A stretch of 57,775 nt of DNA from Nitrosomonas mobilis (GCF_900103035.1 NZ_FMWO01000061.1:1-57775); one strand, 5' to 3'. Positions 8,974 to 17,446 are shown, numbered from the stretch's first letter. Translations and numbers: made by a program. Notes: generated by a model from the sequence alone, not told the origin.

Positions 8974-9686
8974 GGTTTCGTCATTCTCCTAGCTGAAAAG
9001 ATTGACTGACAACGCTCGACCATTTCCGGTGCAAGTACATCCTGCTCGGCGGGCTCTCCACTTGCTGCCTGTGCCGGCAACCACAAAGCCAATGCATTCA
9101 CCTCCTCCTGTGATAATTTTCTGGCAATTTCCGACATACAATTTGGTACCTGGCCACGCATGACACCCCCATTGCGCCAGCCACCAAATTGTGCCGCCAG
9201 ATAAGCAGAGGGCAATCCTAACAATCCGGGAATGAAGGGCTTAACTCCCATTAAATCAGCGCCATGGCACGCGCTGCATGCCGGCAGATCGCGCGTGGCA
9301 TCACCAGAATCAACAAGCACCTGTATTTCTTGCACAGTTGCCGACGGTAAGGCATGCGGCCGAGGTAATGGATAATTGTATGGCTGAGCAGCAAAATATT
9401 CTGCCATTTCCTGCAAGTATTCATCTGTCAGGTTTTCCAGCAAAATAGCCATCGGTTGATAATAACGCCTGCCATCACGGAAATTACGCAGCTGGTTAAA
9501 CAGATAACCCGCTGGTTTACCGGTGATGCGTGGGTAATAGGCATCTAGACCGGTTTTATCCTGGTCACCGTGGCAAAGCATGCAGGATTTAACCCGCTCC
9601 GCAATCGTATCAGCCACTTCTACAGGTGCATCTGCAGCAGCAACCGATGTAAAAAACAGTATTCCTGAGAGTATCAATAATCGCAT
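8970..9686 (-). CDS. Diheme cytochrome c (cytochrome c4-like)
   Basis: A 238-residue protein with an N-terminal signal (MRLLILSGILFFTSVAAADA) and two CXXCH sites, Cys35/Cys38/His39 and Cys137/Cys140/His141, each followed by the 'G...YYPRITGKPAGYLFNQLRNFRDGRR' and 'PFIPGLLGLPSAYLAAQFGGWRNG' patterns typical of c4-type cytochromes. It should carry electrons in the periplasm, perhaps from the triheme partner to a terminal oxidase. It lies 27 bases after the ftsH paralogue and overlaps the next cytochrome by 4 bases. The three genes look like one operon. Confidence 0.88.
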   Translation of the reverse strand: MRLLILSGILFFTSVAAADAPVEVADTIAERVKSCMLCHGDQDKTGLDAYYPRITGKPAGYLFNQLRNFRDGRRYYQPMAILLENLTDEYLQEMAEYFAAQPYNYPLPRPHALPSATVQEIQVLVDSGDATRDLPACSACHGADLMGVKPFIPGLLGLPSAYLAAQFGGWRNGGVMRGQVPNCMSEIARKLSQEEVNALALWLPAQAASGEPAEQDVLAPEMVERCQSIFSARRMTKP

Positions 9687-9713
9687 TTGATCATGAATAT
9701 AAGAGAACGACGT

Positions 9714-11552
9714 TCAACCAGCATCTGCGGTAATTGTCTCTTTCAATTCCAACAATTCCGGTTCGTTCAGTGTTTCGGTTTCCAGTAATTTTTCTGCTGC
9801 CTGTTCAAGCTGTGCGCGGTTCCTGAGTAATATGGCGATTGCGCGCTCAAGGGCACCATCTACCAAGGCGCGCACTGCCTGATCTACCTTATTGGCAGTA
9901 TCTTCGCTGTATTCTCGACCTTGCGGTACGGGGATTCCCGGTTCTAGAAATGCGGAACGTTCACGATCATAAGTCACATTTCCCAAGGCGTCACTCATTC
10001 CGTAGCGTAAAACCATCGCACGCGCCATATCGGTTGCACGAGCCAGATCATCTGTTGCACCAGTCGAAACCTCCCCAAAAACAACCTGCTCCGCCGCACG
10101 TCCGCCCAACAATACCGCCATTTTGTTTTCCAATTCCTTGCGCGTCATCAGGAAACGATCTTCCGTCGGGCGCTGAATGGTATACCCCAACGCACCCACA
10201 CCACGCGGAATAATGGAAACCTTGTGGACTTCATCACTGCCTGGCAACGATAATGCAACAATCGTGTGACCCAGTTCATGATAAGCCACTGTTCTTCTTT
10301 CCATCGGATTTAGCAAGCGATTGCGTTTTTCCAGTCCAGCAACAATTCGCTCGATAGCATGATTAAAATCATCCATCAATACTGCGGCTCCCTTGCGGCG
10401 CGTGGCCAGCAAAGCAGCCTCGTTAATCAAGTTTGCCAGATCAGCTCCCGTAAAACCAGGGGTTAAAGCCGCAATCTTTTCAATTTCCACATCCGGATCC
10501 AGTGTAACCTTACTGATATGTACCGCCAAAATCTGCTCACGACCCTTTTTATCGGGACGATCCACCAGAACCTGCCGATCAAAACGCCCGGCACGCAAAA
10601 GCGCTGCATCGAGAATCTCCGGCCGGTTAGTTGCCGCCAGCAACACAACTCCGCTAGAAGGATCAAAGCCATCGAGTTCCGCCAGCAACTGATTCAGCGT
10701 TTGTTCCTTTTCATCGTGACCGCCAAACCCTGTTGCGCCACGGGCACGCCCCACTGAATCAAGCTCATCGATAAAAATAATCGCTGGCGCCATCTGCCGC
10801 GCCTGCTCAAATAAATCCCGCACCCGCGCTGCCCCCACACCAACAAACATCTCCACAAATTCAGAACCGGAAATCGAGAAAAACGGCACACCTGCCTCTC
10901 CGGCAACCGCCCTTGCCAGCAGCGTTTTTCCCGTCCCCGGCGGACCTACCAATAAAATCCCTTTAGGTGCGCGCCCACCCAGCCGACTGTAATCCACGGG
11001 GTTTTTCAGAAAATTGACAATCTCGATCAACTCATCCTTCGCTTCATCTACACCAGCGACATCAGCAAAGGTCACCTTAGTCTCTTTTTCCACGTATACC
11101 TTGGCGCGACTTTTGCCTATCGACATCATGCCGCCACCCCCCATCATGCTCTGACTCATACGCCGGATAATGAACAACCAGATGCCAATAAAAATCGCCA
11201 TCGGCAAAATCCAGGAAAGAATGTCACGAAACCAGGTGCTGCGAATAATGCCCGTGTAAATCACGTCATGCTTATCCAGCATCTCCGCCAGTTCTGGCTC
11301 TACCCTGGTAGTAATGAATTCCGTGAATCCTTCACCAGCAGTTGAGCGTAACTTGCCATGAATATGGTTCTCGCTAATTGCCACTTCTTCGATCTGCCCT
11401 TTCTCTAGTAATGCTTGGAAACGGCTGTAAGGAATGGGTTCAACGCGTGTATATTCGCTATAGAGATTCTGAATAAACAAAATCGCCAGTATTGCAGTAA
11501 GGATGTACCAGAAATTAATCTGTGCTTTTTTGTCTATGGGTGGATTGCTCAT
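9714..11552 (-). CDS. FtsH-family ATP-dependent zinc metalloprotease (paralogue with HELGH)
   Basis: A membrane-bound AAA+ protease. The ATG at 11552 is chosen because GGAAC lies about 9 bases upstream, although an in-frame TTG starts 5 codons earlier. Two membrane segments (about 13-29 and 114-130) flank a periplasmic loop. The Walker A GPPGTGKT is at 203-210, the Walker B FIDELD and second region of homology ([19 protein letters not shown]) follow, and the protease site HELGH is at 425-429 with a downstream [11 protein letters not shown] for the third zinc ligand. Most FtsH proteins have HEAGH there. The gene is not next to rrmJ/folP, the usual location of the essential ftsH, and is followed by two cytochrome genes, so it is probably a second copy with a specialised role, perhaps in cytochrome quality control (inference). 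Confidence 0.9.
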   Translation of the reverse strand: MSNPPIDKKAQINFWYILTAILAILFIQNLYSEYTRVEPIPYSRFQALLEKGQIEEVAISENHIHGKLRSTAGEGFTEFITTRVEPELAEMLDKHDVIYTGIIRSTWFRDILSWILPMAIFIGIWLFIIRRMSQSMMGGGGMMSIGKSRAKVYVEKETKVTFADVAGVDEAKDELIEIVNFLKNPVDYSRLGGRAPKGILLVGPPGTGKTLLARAVAGEAGVPFFSISGSEFVEMFVGVGAARVRDLFEQARQMAPAIIFIDELDSVGRARGATGFGGHDEKEQTLNQLLAELDGFDPSSGVVLLAATNRPEILDAALLRAGRFDRQVLVDRPDKKGREQILAVHISKVTLDPDVEIEKIAALTPGFTGADLANLINEAALLATRRKGAAVLMDDFNHAIERIVAGLEKRNRLLNPMERRTVAYHELGHTIVALSLPGSDEVHKVSIIPRGVGALGYTIQRPTEDRFLMTRKELENKMAVLLGGRAAEQVVFGEVSTGATDDLARATDMARAMVLRYGMSDALGNVTYDRERSAFLEPGIPVPQGREYSEDTANKVDQAVRALVDGALERAIAILLRNRAQLEQAAEKLLETETLNEPELLELKETITADAG

Positions 11553-12016
11553 ATTGATTTGTTCCAATTATATTCACATCGATATGCCTTATAGTACGAC
11601 AAAACGGTTAGCCAAAAATTATAAAAATTTGGCAAGAAGATTCATCATGCGCAAGCACACGTTAATTTATTTGTACCACCAGATCCACAGTTGCAAAATT
11701 GAGAAACCCACTGAATTACACTTATAACAATTTTAAACGTAAGATAAAACAGATAGGTATTGACTGGGATTGACAATAATATAATCGAGCCTCCTTTGCA
11801 GTCTACCCTGATAAAAGATGTCATTTTCTGTAGTAATGGTGCTGGTGTAGAGGAGTAGAGAATAGATAATGGAGTGCCGGAGTAGACATAAACTCGCCAA
11901 TTGTTAAACTCCAGACTGCCGTCAGGCAAGAAAAACACTATCAGCTGTTAATGGCCTTCAGGTTAAAGTCAATGACCTGTCAGCCGTTACCACATCATGT
12001 CATCAAGGAAAGCAAT
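11553..12016. other. Intergenic region without convincing gene
   Basis: About 460 AT-rich bases between the divergent ftsH-type gene and a plus-strand exported protein. A TTGACT...TTGACA...TATAAT cluster at about 11758-11783 resembles promoter elements, but the spacing between hexamers is 14 or less, so no standard sigma-70 promoter can be drawn. A 97-codon minus-strand frame exists (11645-11938) but has no ribosome site or recognisable features. A plus-strand ATG (11951) upstream of the true start lacks support. Otherwise nothing is seen. Confidence 0.5.
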
Positions 12017-12568
12017 ATGAGCATGAATCAAAAATGTGGTTTACAGGCATTAGCTCGCAGGTTACTGGCAGGTTTGTTGGCAATCTGCTCACCTGTAGTT
12101 ATTGCACAGACATCGGTTGTGACTAGATCAGATAATATTGGCGAGCGGAACAAATCGTATCGTAATATTGGCAATATCGAGCTCTCAAGTTTTTCCTCTG
12201 AGCCTGCGACACTACCAGTCGATACCTGTGCAATCGTTGATCACATTGAGCAGATTAACATGGCCAATGAAATTAACAGCAGTACGGATACCCGAATCAT
12301 GGGAACAATTGCTCAATCGGCAGGGCGCAATGCCGATAAGGTGTTTTATGCCAATGTCGATGTCCCGGCAGGCCAAGGATATCATCCGCCACAGCGCAAT
12401 ATTGAAAAAACAGACCATTTCCGTATTTATCTCGCCACATTTGACGGCAATTTGCATATCGTTACCCAACCAGCTTCTCCTCGATTCATGCCAGGAGATA
12501 CTGTTTTGCTTCGGGATTCAGGACTTCTGGAAGCAACAGATTGCACGCACAAACCCGTATCAAGATAA
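12017..12568 (+). CDS. Exported protein of unknown function
   Basis: The ATG at 12017 follows AAGGAA six bases upstream and opens a Sec signal: MSMNQKCGLQALARRLLAGLLAICSPVVIAQT, with likely cleavage after AQ or IA. The in-frame ATG at 11951 would bury this signal, so it was rejected. The mature protein (about 152 residues) has two Cys and a C-terminal beta-rich stretch with 'HFRIYLATFDGNLHIVTQPASPRFMPGDTVLLRD', the last part reminiscent of small outer-membrane or periplasmic beta-barrel domains that handle a bound group. I do not recognise a family. It precedes flhDC by about 180 bases in the same direction, but a separate leader for flhD suggests an independent unit. Confidence 0.7.
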   Translation: MSMNQKCGLQALARRLLAGLLAICSPVVIAQTSVVTRSDNIGERNKSYRNIGNIELSSFSSEPATLPVDTCAIVDHIEQINMANEINSSTDTRIMGTIAQSAGRNADKVFYANVDVPAGQGYHPPQRNIEKTDHFRIYLATFDGNLHIVTQPASPRFMPGDTVLLRDSGLLEATDCTHKPVSR

Positions 12569-12601
12569 AAAAGTAATTAAATTAATTGCTTACATATGTT
12601 T

Positions 12602-12618
12602 GTAGGAAATCTTCCTAC
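12602..12618 (+). terminator. Small perfect hairpin after the exported-protein gene
   Basis: GTAGGAA, three bases, TTCCTAC form a 7-bp perfect stem 33 bases after the stop of the preceding gene. No T-run follows, so intrinsic termination is uncertain. It may be a weak or Rho-assisted terminator, or a structure in the flhD leader. Confidence 0.35.
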
Positions 12619-12747
12619 AGCAGTTCCCGTCTTATCCTTACGCCGCCTGTAGCAGCCCGACTCTTTACTCTTCGGTCGCTAAAGTTAAAAATACACCCAT
12701 CTTGTTAATCAACAAGCGTAACTCAACTTTGCACAGGGAGTATCAGT

Positions 12748-13065
12748 ATGGAGAAAAGTCAGATTCTGGATGAAATCAGGGAACTTAACTTGAGTTATTT
12801 GTTGCTGGCGCAACAAATGCTGCGCGAGGACAAGATAGCAGCGATGTACCGCCTGGGTATTGATGAGAATGTCGCTGATATCCTGGAAAAGCTATCAAAC
12901 AGTCAATTACTGAAAATGGCTGGCTCCAATATGCTGCTTTGTCGTTTCCGCTTCGACGACAGCCTGATCGCAGAAATTCTTACCAGCCATAAACAGGATC
13001 GCTCACTGACACAATCGCATGCAGCCATCCTGATGGCTGGGCAACCAGCAGAATCCATATCCTGA
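12748..13065 (+). CDS. flhD: Flagellar transcriptional activator FlhD
   Basis: A 105-residue protein beginning MEKSQILDEIRELNLSYLLLAQQMLREDK, the conserved dimerisation helices of FlhD, followed by the region that contacts FlhC (SNSQLLKMAGSNMLLCRFRFDD). With FlhC it forms the FlhD4C2 master regulator that turns on flagellar class II promoters. Preceded by GGGAG 9 bases upstream of the ATG. The upstream leader contains a CTTGTT-AATC-AACAAG hairpin (12701-12716) that could affect mRNA stability or translation. flhC follows after 30 bases. Confidence 0.96.
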   Translation: MEKSQILDEIRELNLSYLLLAQQMLREDKIAAMYRLGIDENVADILEKLSNSQLLKMAGSNMLLCRFRFDDSLIAEILTSHKQDRSLTQSHAAILMAGQPAESIS

Positions 13066-13095
13066 TCTTAATATTCATATCCAAGGGGAAAAATC

Positions 13096-13650
13096 ATGAA
13101 AGTTAAAAGTATCTTGTCTGAAGGAAGGCAGATTCAACTAGCAACCGAGTTGGTAGGATTGGGCGCAAGACTCCAAGTACTGGAAGCTTCAACCACGCTT
13201 AGTCGCGAGCGGCTCATAAAATTATATAAAGAAGTGAAAGGTGTCTCCCCTCCCAAAGGCATGTTGCCTTACTCAGAAGATTGGTTCATGGGCTGGCAGC
13301 CTAATATGCACGCATCACTTTTTATCAATATCTTCAAATACATCACTGAATACACAAGCGTCCGTGGCATAGACGCTACTATTAAAAGTTATCAACTCTA
13401 TCTTGAGCATGTCGAAGCCAGTAATCTGCAACGCATTTTAAGCTTTACGCGTGCATGGACATTGAATCGCTTTATCGACAGCAAAGTATTAACCATGACT
13501 GCCTGCGTAGAATGCAAGGGGCATTTTATTGCGCATAGCCTTGATATCCAGTCCAATCATGTTTGTGGGCTTTGCCACGTCCCATCCCGCGCTGGTAAAA
13601 CCAAGCAAGCTGCACTCGAAGCCAAAGCCAGAGAGCAATGTGCAGCTTAA
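13096..13650 (+). CDS. flhC: Flagellar transcriptional activator FlhC
   Basis: A 184-residue DNA-binding partner of FlhD. Zinc ligands Cys137, Cys140, Cys157 and Cys160 (CVEC...CGLC) are all present, and the N-terminal 'EGRQIQLATELVGLGARLQVLE' helices are conserved. It recognises flagellar class II promoters in the FlhD4C2 complex. The ribosome site AAGGGGAA lies just upstream. No flagellar structural genes or motAB/cheA follow here, unlike in enterics; instead the gene is followed by a MITE-like repeat with a large hairpin. Confidence 0.96.
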   Translation: MKVKSILSEGRQIQLATELVGLGARLQVLEASTTLSRERLIKLYKEVKGVSPPKGMLPYSEDWFMGWQPNMHASLFINIFKYITEYTSVRGIDATIKSYQLYLEHVEASNLQRILSFTRAWTLNRFIDSKVLTMTACVECKGHFIAHSLDIQSNHVCGLCHVPSRAGKTKQAALEAKAREQCAA

Positions 13651-13699
13651 ATCCATCAGAAAAAGGCTATCACCAAACCCACCGTTCTAATTTAATGAC

Positions 13700-13865
13700 A
13701 CCTCTAAAAATTCAGAATCTAAGTAATACCTGACAAGACTAAACAACTACCGGCTTTAGCCGGTGGTTGTTTAGTCTTGTGATGAACAATAAAATATTGA
13801 TATAGCGCGCGATTGATATTTAGAAAATATTTTTTTAAAAAGAGCTTGATTATAAGAATAGTATC
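13700..13865 (+). repeat. MITE-like repeat, copy A (carries an internal hairpin)
   Basis: The left end ACCTCTAAAAATTCA is the exact inverse of the right end of copy B (15183-15197). Internal blocks such as 'ATTGATATTTAGAAAATATTTTTTT' align with the matching part of copy C ('ATTGATATGTAAGGAAACATTTTTT'). The right end (around 13850-13865) is degraded and touches the stop of the DegS-like gene. Relative to copies B and C a 48-base hairpin (13733-13780) interrupts the middle. The alignment is by eye and has several gaps. Confidence 0.55.
13733..13780 (+). terminator. 48-base near-perfect hairpin downstream of flhC
   Basis: ACAAGACTAAACAAC...GTTGTTTAGTCTTGT with an inner CCGGC-TTTA-GCCGG forms a 22-bp continuous stem (one G-T wobble as RNA) and a 4-base loop. 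It could end transcription of flhDC and of the convergent DegS-like gene, yet no T-run follows on either strand, and it is longer than normal intrinsic terminators. It may instead be a small palindromic insertion within repeat copy A. Confidence 0.55.
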
Positions 13866-15012
13866 AGGTTGGTCGTTTCCCGATTCTGACCTTGAACTTT
13901 TGCTCCATACCATTGCGCAGAATAGTGAGTCTGGCGATTTCTCCAGGCAACAATCCCGCGATAAGATTCAACATCTCGGATGAGTTCATTACCTTCCCGT
14001 CATTCACTGCAAGTAAAACATCTCCAGGTTTAATGCCGGCCTCATCCGCCGGTCCATTCTTCAGCACTCCGGCAATCAAGGCACCTGCCATACTTTTTAA
14101 TCCAAAGGATTCAGCTAGTTCAGGTGTCATATCCTGCATGCTGACACCTAACCAGCCGCGTGTGACTGAACCCGTTTCGATAATTTGTTGCATAACCTGC
14201 TTCGCCGCGCTGACCGGAATAGCAAAGCCAATCCCAAGAGAGCCACCTGTGCGAGAATATATTGCCGTATTGATACCAATAATATTACCTGCAGTATCTG
14301 TCAAGGCACCGCCTGAATTCCCAGGGTTAATAGCAGCATCAGTCTGAATAAAATTTTCGAAAGTATTGATTCCCACATGGGAGCGCCCCAGTGCACCAAT
14401 AATGCCCATGGTGACGGTTTGTCCCACACCAAAGGGGTTACCGATAGCCAACACAATATCACCTACTTGCGCCTTGTCAGACTCCCCGAATCTGATGCTG
14501 GGCAGTTGATCCAGATCGACTTTGAGTACTGCAATGTCGCTTTCAGGATCAGAACCGATCATTCTTGCGCGCGCATTTCTTCCATCCATCAGTGCCACCT
14601 GAATCTCACTGGCGGCTTCCACCACATGGTGGTTTGTGAGAATATAGCCTTCCGGGCTTACGATAACCCCAGAACCCAGGCTGGAAGTCCGCTGAGTTCT
14701 GGGATTGAACCGTTCACCAAAAAATTTCTGGAAAAAAGGATCGTCCATCAACGGGTGTGATGGCACATTGACCTCTTTACTGGTAAAGATATTGACTACG
14801 GAAGGCATGGCCTGTTTCGCAGCCTCATGAAAACTGCCCACATGCAGCGCGGTCTGCGCGTCATTTGTGCCCAAACTGACCATTTCCTTGATCGTTGCCA
14901 CCTTGCCGCGCGGTGTCCACGGCAACAGCTCTGGGCGCAATGTGGAAACAACAAAGAAAATGGCAAGCAGTATGGTTGCAGTTTGTGCAAAAATTAACCA
15001 AAGTCTATACAT
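13864..15012 (-). CDS. HtrA-family serine protease, DegS/AlgW-like
   Basis: A 382-residue periplasmic protease anchored by one N-terminal membrane segment (about 5-24). The trypsin-like domain has the catalytic triad His129 (TNHHVV), Asp159 (ESDIAVL) and Ser233 (GNSGGAL). A single PDZ domain follows (LGVSMQDMTPELAESFG... to the end). One PDZ plus an anchor matches DegS/AlgW, which senses misfolded outer-membrane proteins and cleaves the anti-sigma factor RseA/MucA, rather than the two-PDZ DegP. The neighbouring Nif3-like gene fits the AlgW-type context seen in other proteobacteria. The gene sits between two repeat copies (A and B). Confidence 0.9.
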   Translation of the reverse strand: MYRLWLIFAQTATILLAIFFVVSTLRPELLPWTPRGKVATIKEMVSLGTNDAQTALHVGSFHEAAKQAMPSVVNIFTSKEVNVPSHPLMDDPFFQKFFGERFNPRTQRTSSLGSGVIVSPEGYILTNHHVVEAASEIQVALMDGRNARARMIGSDPESDIAVLKVDLDQLPSIRFGESDKAQVGDIVLAIGNPFGVGQTVTMGIIGALGRSHVGINTFENFIQTDAAINPGNSGGALTDTAGNIIGINTAIYSRTGGSLGIGFAIPVSAAKQVMQQIIETGSVTRGWLGVSMQDMTPELAESFGLKSMAGALIAGVLKNGPADEAGIKPGDVLLAVNDGKVMNSSEMLNLIAGLLPGEIARLTILRNGMEQKFKVRIGKRPT

Positions 15013-15065
15013 GTCAAGAAATTAATTTGATATGTTTCAAAAAATTATCGTAAGCACTGATGAGT

Positions 15066-15197
15066 GTCTCTCAAAATTCAGAATTTTAAACAAGGCCAGA
15101 CGCGAATAATAATGTTGACGCATCATATAACTAATATATAAGGAAACATTTTTTATAAGCAACATAGTATTGTGACGAAGTATGAATTTTTAGAGGT
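15066..15197 (+). repeat. MITE-like repeat, copy B (132 bp, intact ends)
   Basis: Starts GTCTCTCAAAATTCA and ends TGAATTTTTAGAGGT; the ends are imperfect inverted repeats (12 of 15 positions). The interior 'CAGACGCGAATAATAATGTTGACGCA...ATATAAGGAAACATTTTTTATAAGCAAC...AGTATTGTGACGAAGTATGAATTTTTAGA' aligns nearly end to end with copy C at 50448-50580. No coding capacity, size about 130 bp and inverted ends fit a miniature inverted-repeat element. No clear target duplication is seen. Confidence 0.68.
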
Positions 15198-15245
15198 ACC
15201 CTGATAGTAGTTACCATCCGGCGTCTCCATATAACCCTGACAATT

Positions 15246-15992
15246 ATGCATCAAAAAGCCTTAGAAGATTATCTGAATACCATACTTGAGGTTACTCGCT
15301 TTCGAGATTATTGCCCCAACGGGCTACAGGTTGAAGGGCGCACCCAAATCCAAACCATCGTAACCGGTGTAACAGCTTCTCAGGCATTGATAGCACATGC
15401 AATCGAGCTTCGGGCAGACGCCATCATCGTGCATCATGGCTATTTCTGGCGAGGGGAAGATGCTTGTCTGCGTGGAATTAAACGCCAGCGGATTGCTGCA
15501 CTGATCAAGCATGACATCAATCTTTATGCTTATCACTTGCCACTCGATGCACACATCGCGTTAGGCAATAATGCACAGTTGGCAAAAAAACTGAATATTG
15601 CTATTGAAGGTAGTTTTGGCGAGCAGGCAATCGCCCTGCACGGGTCTTTTGAGACGCCCACTACTTTACGCGAGCTAAACACCAATCTGACGCAGTTGCT
15701 TACTCGCCAGCCACTGATTATTGGCGATCCATCCAAATCGATTCGTCGTATTGCCTGGTGTAGCGGTGCCGCCCAGCATACATTCGAAGAAGCCATCAGC
15801 CTGGAAGTCGACGCCTATCTTACCGGAGAAATTTCGGAGCAAAGCGTACATACTGCCCGGGAAACGGGTGTTGCCTTTATTTCCGCCGGTCATCATGCCA
15901 CTGAACGCTACGGAATTCAGGCACTCGGCGAGCACATCGCGAAGCAGTTTGACCTCTGCCACTATTTTATCGATGTGGAAAACCCGGTTTAG
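15246..15992 (+). CDS. Nif3-like dinuclear metal-centre protein (YbgI family)
   Basis: A 248-residue protein starting MHQKALEDYLNTILEVTRFRDYCPNGLQVEG, the standard Nif3/YbgI opening. Metal-binding His residues appear in 'DAIIVHHGYFW' and near the C-terminus in 'ISAGHHATERYGIQALGEHI'; the toroidal hexamer of this family binds two metal ions per subunit. Suggested roles range from GTP cyclohydrolase-like (type I fold) activity to a metal chaperone; none is established. Divergent from the DegS-like gene, with repeat copy B in between. Confidence 0.9.
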   Translation: MHQKALEDYLNTILEVTRFRDYCPNGLQVEGRTQIQTIVTGVTASQALIAHAIELRADAIIVHHGYFWRGEDACLRGIKRQRIAALIKHDINLYAYHLPLDAHIALGNNAQLAKKLNIAIEGSFGEQAIALHGSFETPTTLRELNTNLTQLLTRQPLIIGDPSKSIRRIAWCSGAAQHTFEEAISLEVDAYLTGEISEQSVHTARETGVAFISAGHHATERYGIQALGEHIAKQFDLCHYFIDVENPV

Positions 15993-16016
15993 AGCACTTT
16001 CAGCTTACATTAACAC

Positions 16017-16148
16017 CTACTCGGACTCGCTATCTTTATTAGTTTCTTTAATCGAATTATCGTTTTTCTTCTTTTTCGGCAATGTCCACCAGATAATGAA
16101 CAGAAATAACCCCACCGCCAGTCCTGCTTCCAGAGCCAATACCCACAT
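16017..16148 (-). CDS. Small single-span membrane protein, 43 residues
   Basis: Minus-strand ATG at 16146-16148 and stop at 16017-16019. The product starts MWVLALEAGLAVGLFLFIIWW, one clean membrane span, followed by TLPKKKKND and an acidic-polar tail ending DSESE. A basic cluster right after the hydrophobic stretch gives an N-out or N-in orientation by the positive-inside rule with the tail in the cytoplasm. It fills the gap between the Nif3-like gene and mltA, on the opposite strand. No good ribosome site is visible, so it may be missed or spurious; the sharp membrane-plus-charged-tail pattern argues for a real gene. Confidence 0.5.
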   Translation of the reverse strand: MWVLALEAGLAVGLFLFIIWWTLPKKKKNDNSIKETNKDSESE

Positions 16149-16204
16149 AGTAGTTTGTGTTCAGAATTAAATTACCCAGAACGTCTTACTTTAACCGAAT
16201 TTTT

Positions 16205-17446
16205 ATGAAAACCCAATCGATATTATTGCTGGCCATCATGATCATTGGTCTCATCAGTTGTAAATCAGACGCGCCCACCCGCAAGGAAACCAGCGGCAAA
16301 AAACAGACGGAAACACAACAGACGAAAATTATTCCTGATAAATCAGCATCTTCCCGGGAATCCTCGTTCATCATATCCATAAGCCCGGATAAAGAGCCAT
16401 CAGCATCCGTCTGGACTAACTTACCTGAATGGCAGCATCACTCACTATTACCTGCCTGGTATACGTTTCTCAAAAGCTGCAAACCCCTGCAACAAAAACC
16501 TGACTGGCGAACCATCTGTGATCATGCCTCACGTTTGATAAGCCCCGATGAAGACACCATCAGGCGCTTCCTTGAGACCTATTTTACTCCCCAGCAGGTA
16601 ACCAATAAGGACGGACATGACATCGGCCTGATCACAGGTTACTATGAACCCTTACTCAAAGGCAGTCGCCGGCCTTCTAAGCGTTTTCGTTACCCTATTT
16701 ACGCGCAGCCCAGTAACTTACTGAAAATTGATCTAGGTATTCCACCATCAGAAGGCAAGTTCCCAACGGATCGCGGCCGACTGGAAGGAAGAAAAGTTAT
16801 CCCCTACTATACCCGCGCAGAAATTGAAAACAATCAACACTTACTGCGGAATCATGCATTTCTATGGGTAGAAGATAAAGTTGAGTTATTTTTTCTGCAA
16901 ATACAGGGATCAGGCAGAATCATACTGGACAACGGTGAGATGGTAAAAATTGGGTTTGCTGATCATAATGGCTACCCCTATCGTTCAATTGGAAAACTTT
17001 TAATCGAACAAGGCGAGCTTAATCCCCAGCAGGCTTCCATGCAGCATATCAAGCAATGGGGGGAAAAAAATCCTCATAAGCTGGATAACCTGCTGCAACA
17101 AAATGCACGTTTTATTTTTTTTCGTGAGTTACCTGCAAATATATCCGGACCAATCGGCGCTATGGGCATACCGCTGACGGCGAGGCGGAGTATCGCCATC
17201 GATCCTGAAAATATCCCGCTGGGAGCGCTGGTTTATTTATCCACTACCTGGCCAAATACTGGAAAACCACTGAACCGGCTTATGGTGGCACAAGATACCG
17301 GTAACGCCATCAAAGGTGAAGTGCGTGCTGATTTTTTCTGGGGACACGGTGAAGAAGCCGCGTTACAAGCTGGAAAAATGAAACAGCCAGTCAGAATGTG
17401 GGTATTGTTACCAAAAAAGGATCAGATGGAGCTGCCTCAACCATGA
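16205..17446 (+). CDS. mltA: Membrane-bound lytic murein transglycosylase A
   Basis: The ATG at 16205 opens a lipoprotein signal (MKTQSILLLAIMIIGLIS before Cys); an earlier in-frame start at 16157 would hide it. The 413-residue product has the MltA core: 'ITGYYEPLLKGSRRPSKRFRYPIYAQP', 'LEGRKVIPYYTRAEIE', 'ELFFLQIQGSGRI', and the C-terminal 3D domain with 'LMVAQDTGNAIKGEVRADFFWGHG', which holds the catalytic Asp. It cleaves the MurNAc-GlcNAc bond of peptidoglycan to form 1,6-anhydroMurNAc at the inner face of the outer membrane. Its stop overlaps the greB start by 4 bases. Confidence 0.95.
   Translation: MKTQSILLLAIMIIGLISCKSDAPTRKETSGKKQTETQQTKIIPDKSASSRESSFIISISPDKEPSASVWTNLPEWQHHSLLPAWYTFLKSCKPLQQKPDWRTICDHASRLISPDEDTIRRFLETYFTPQQVTNKDGHDIGLITGYYEPLLKGSRRPSKRFRYPIYAQPSNLLKIDLGIPPSEGKFPTDRGRLEGRKVIPYYTRAEIENNQHLLRNHAFLWVEDKVELFFLQIQGSGRIILDNGEMVKIGFADHNGYPYRSIGKLLIEQGELNPQQASMQHIKQWGEKNPHKLDNLLQQNARFIFFRELPANISGPIGAMGIPLTARRSIAIDPENIPLGALVYLSTTWPNTGKPLNRLMVAQDTGNAIKGEVRADFFWGHGEEAALQAGKMKQPVRMWVLLPKKDQMELPQP

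Noticed and set aside
11645..11938. 97-codon minus-strand frame between ftsH-type gene and exported protein
   Set aside because: No ribosome site, no recognisable domain, composition like random AT-rich DNA; reported only as part of the intergenic description.
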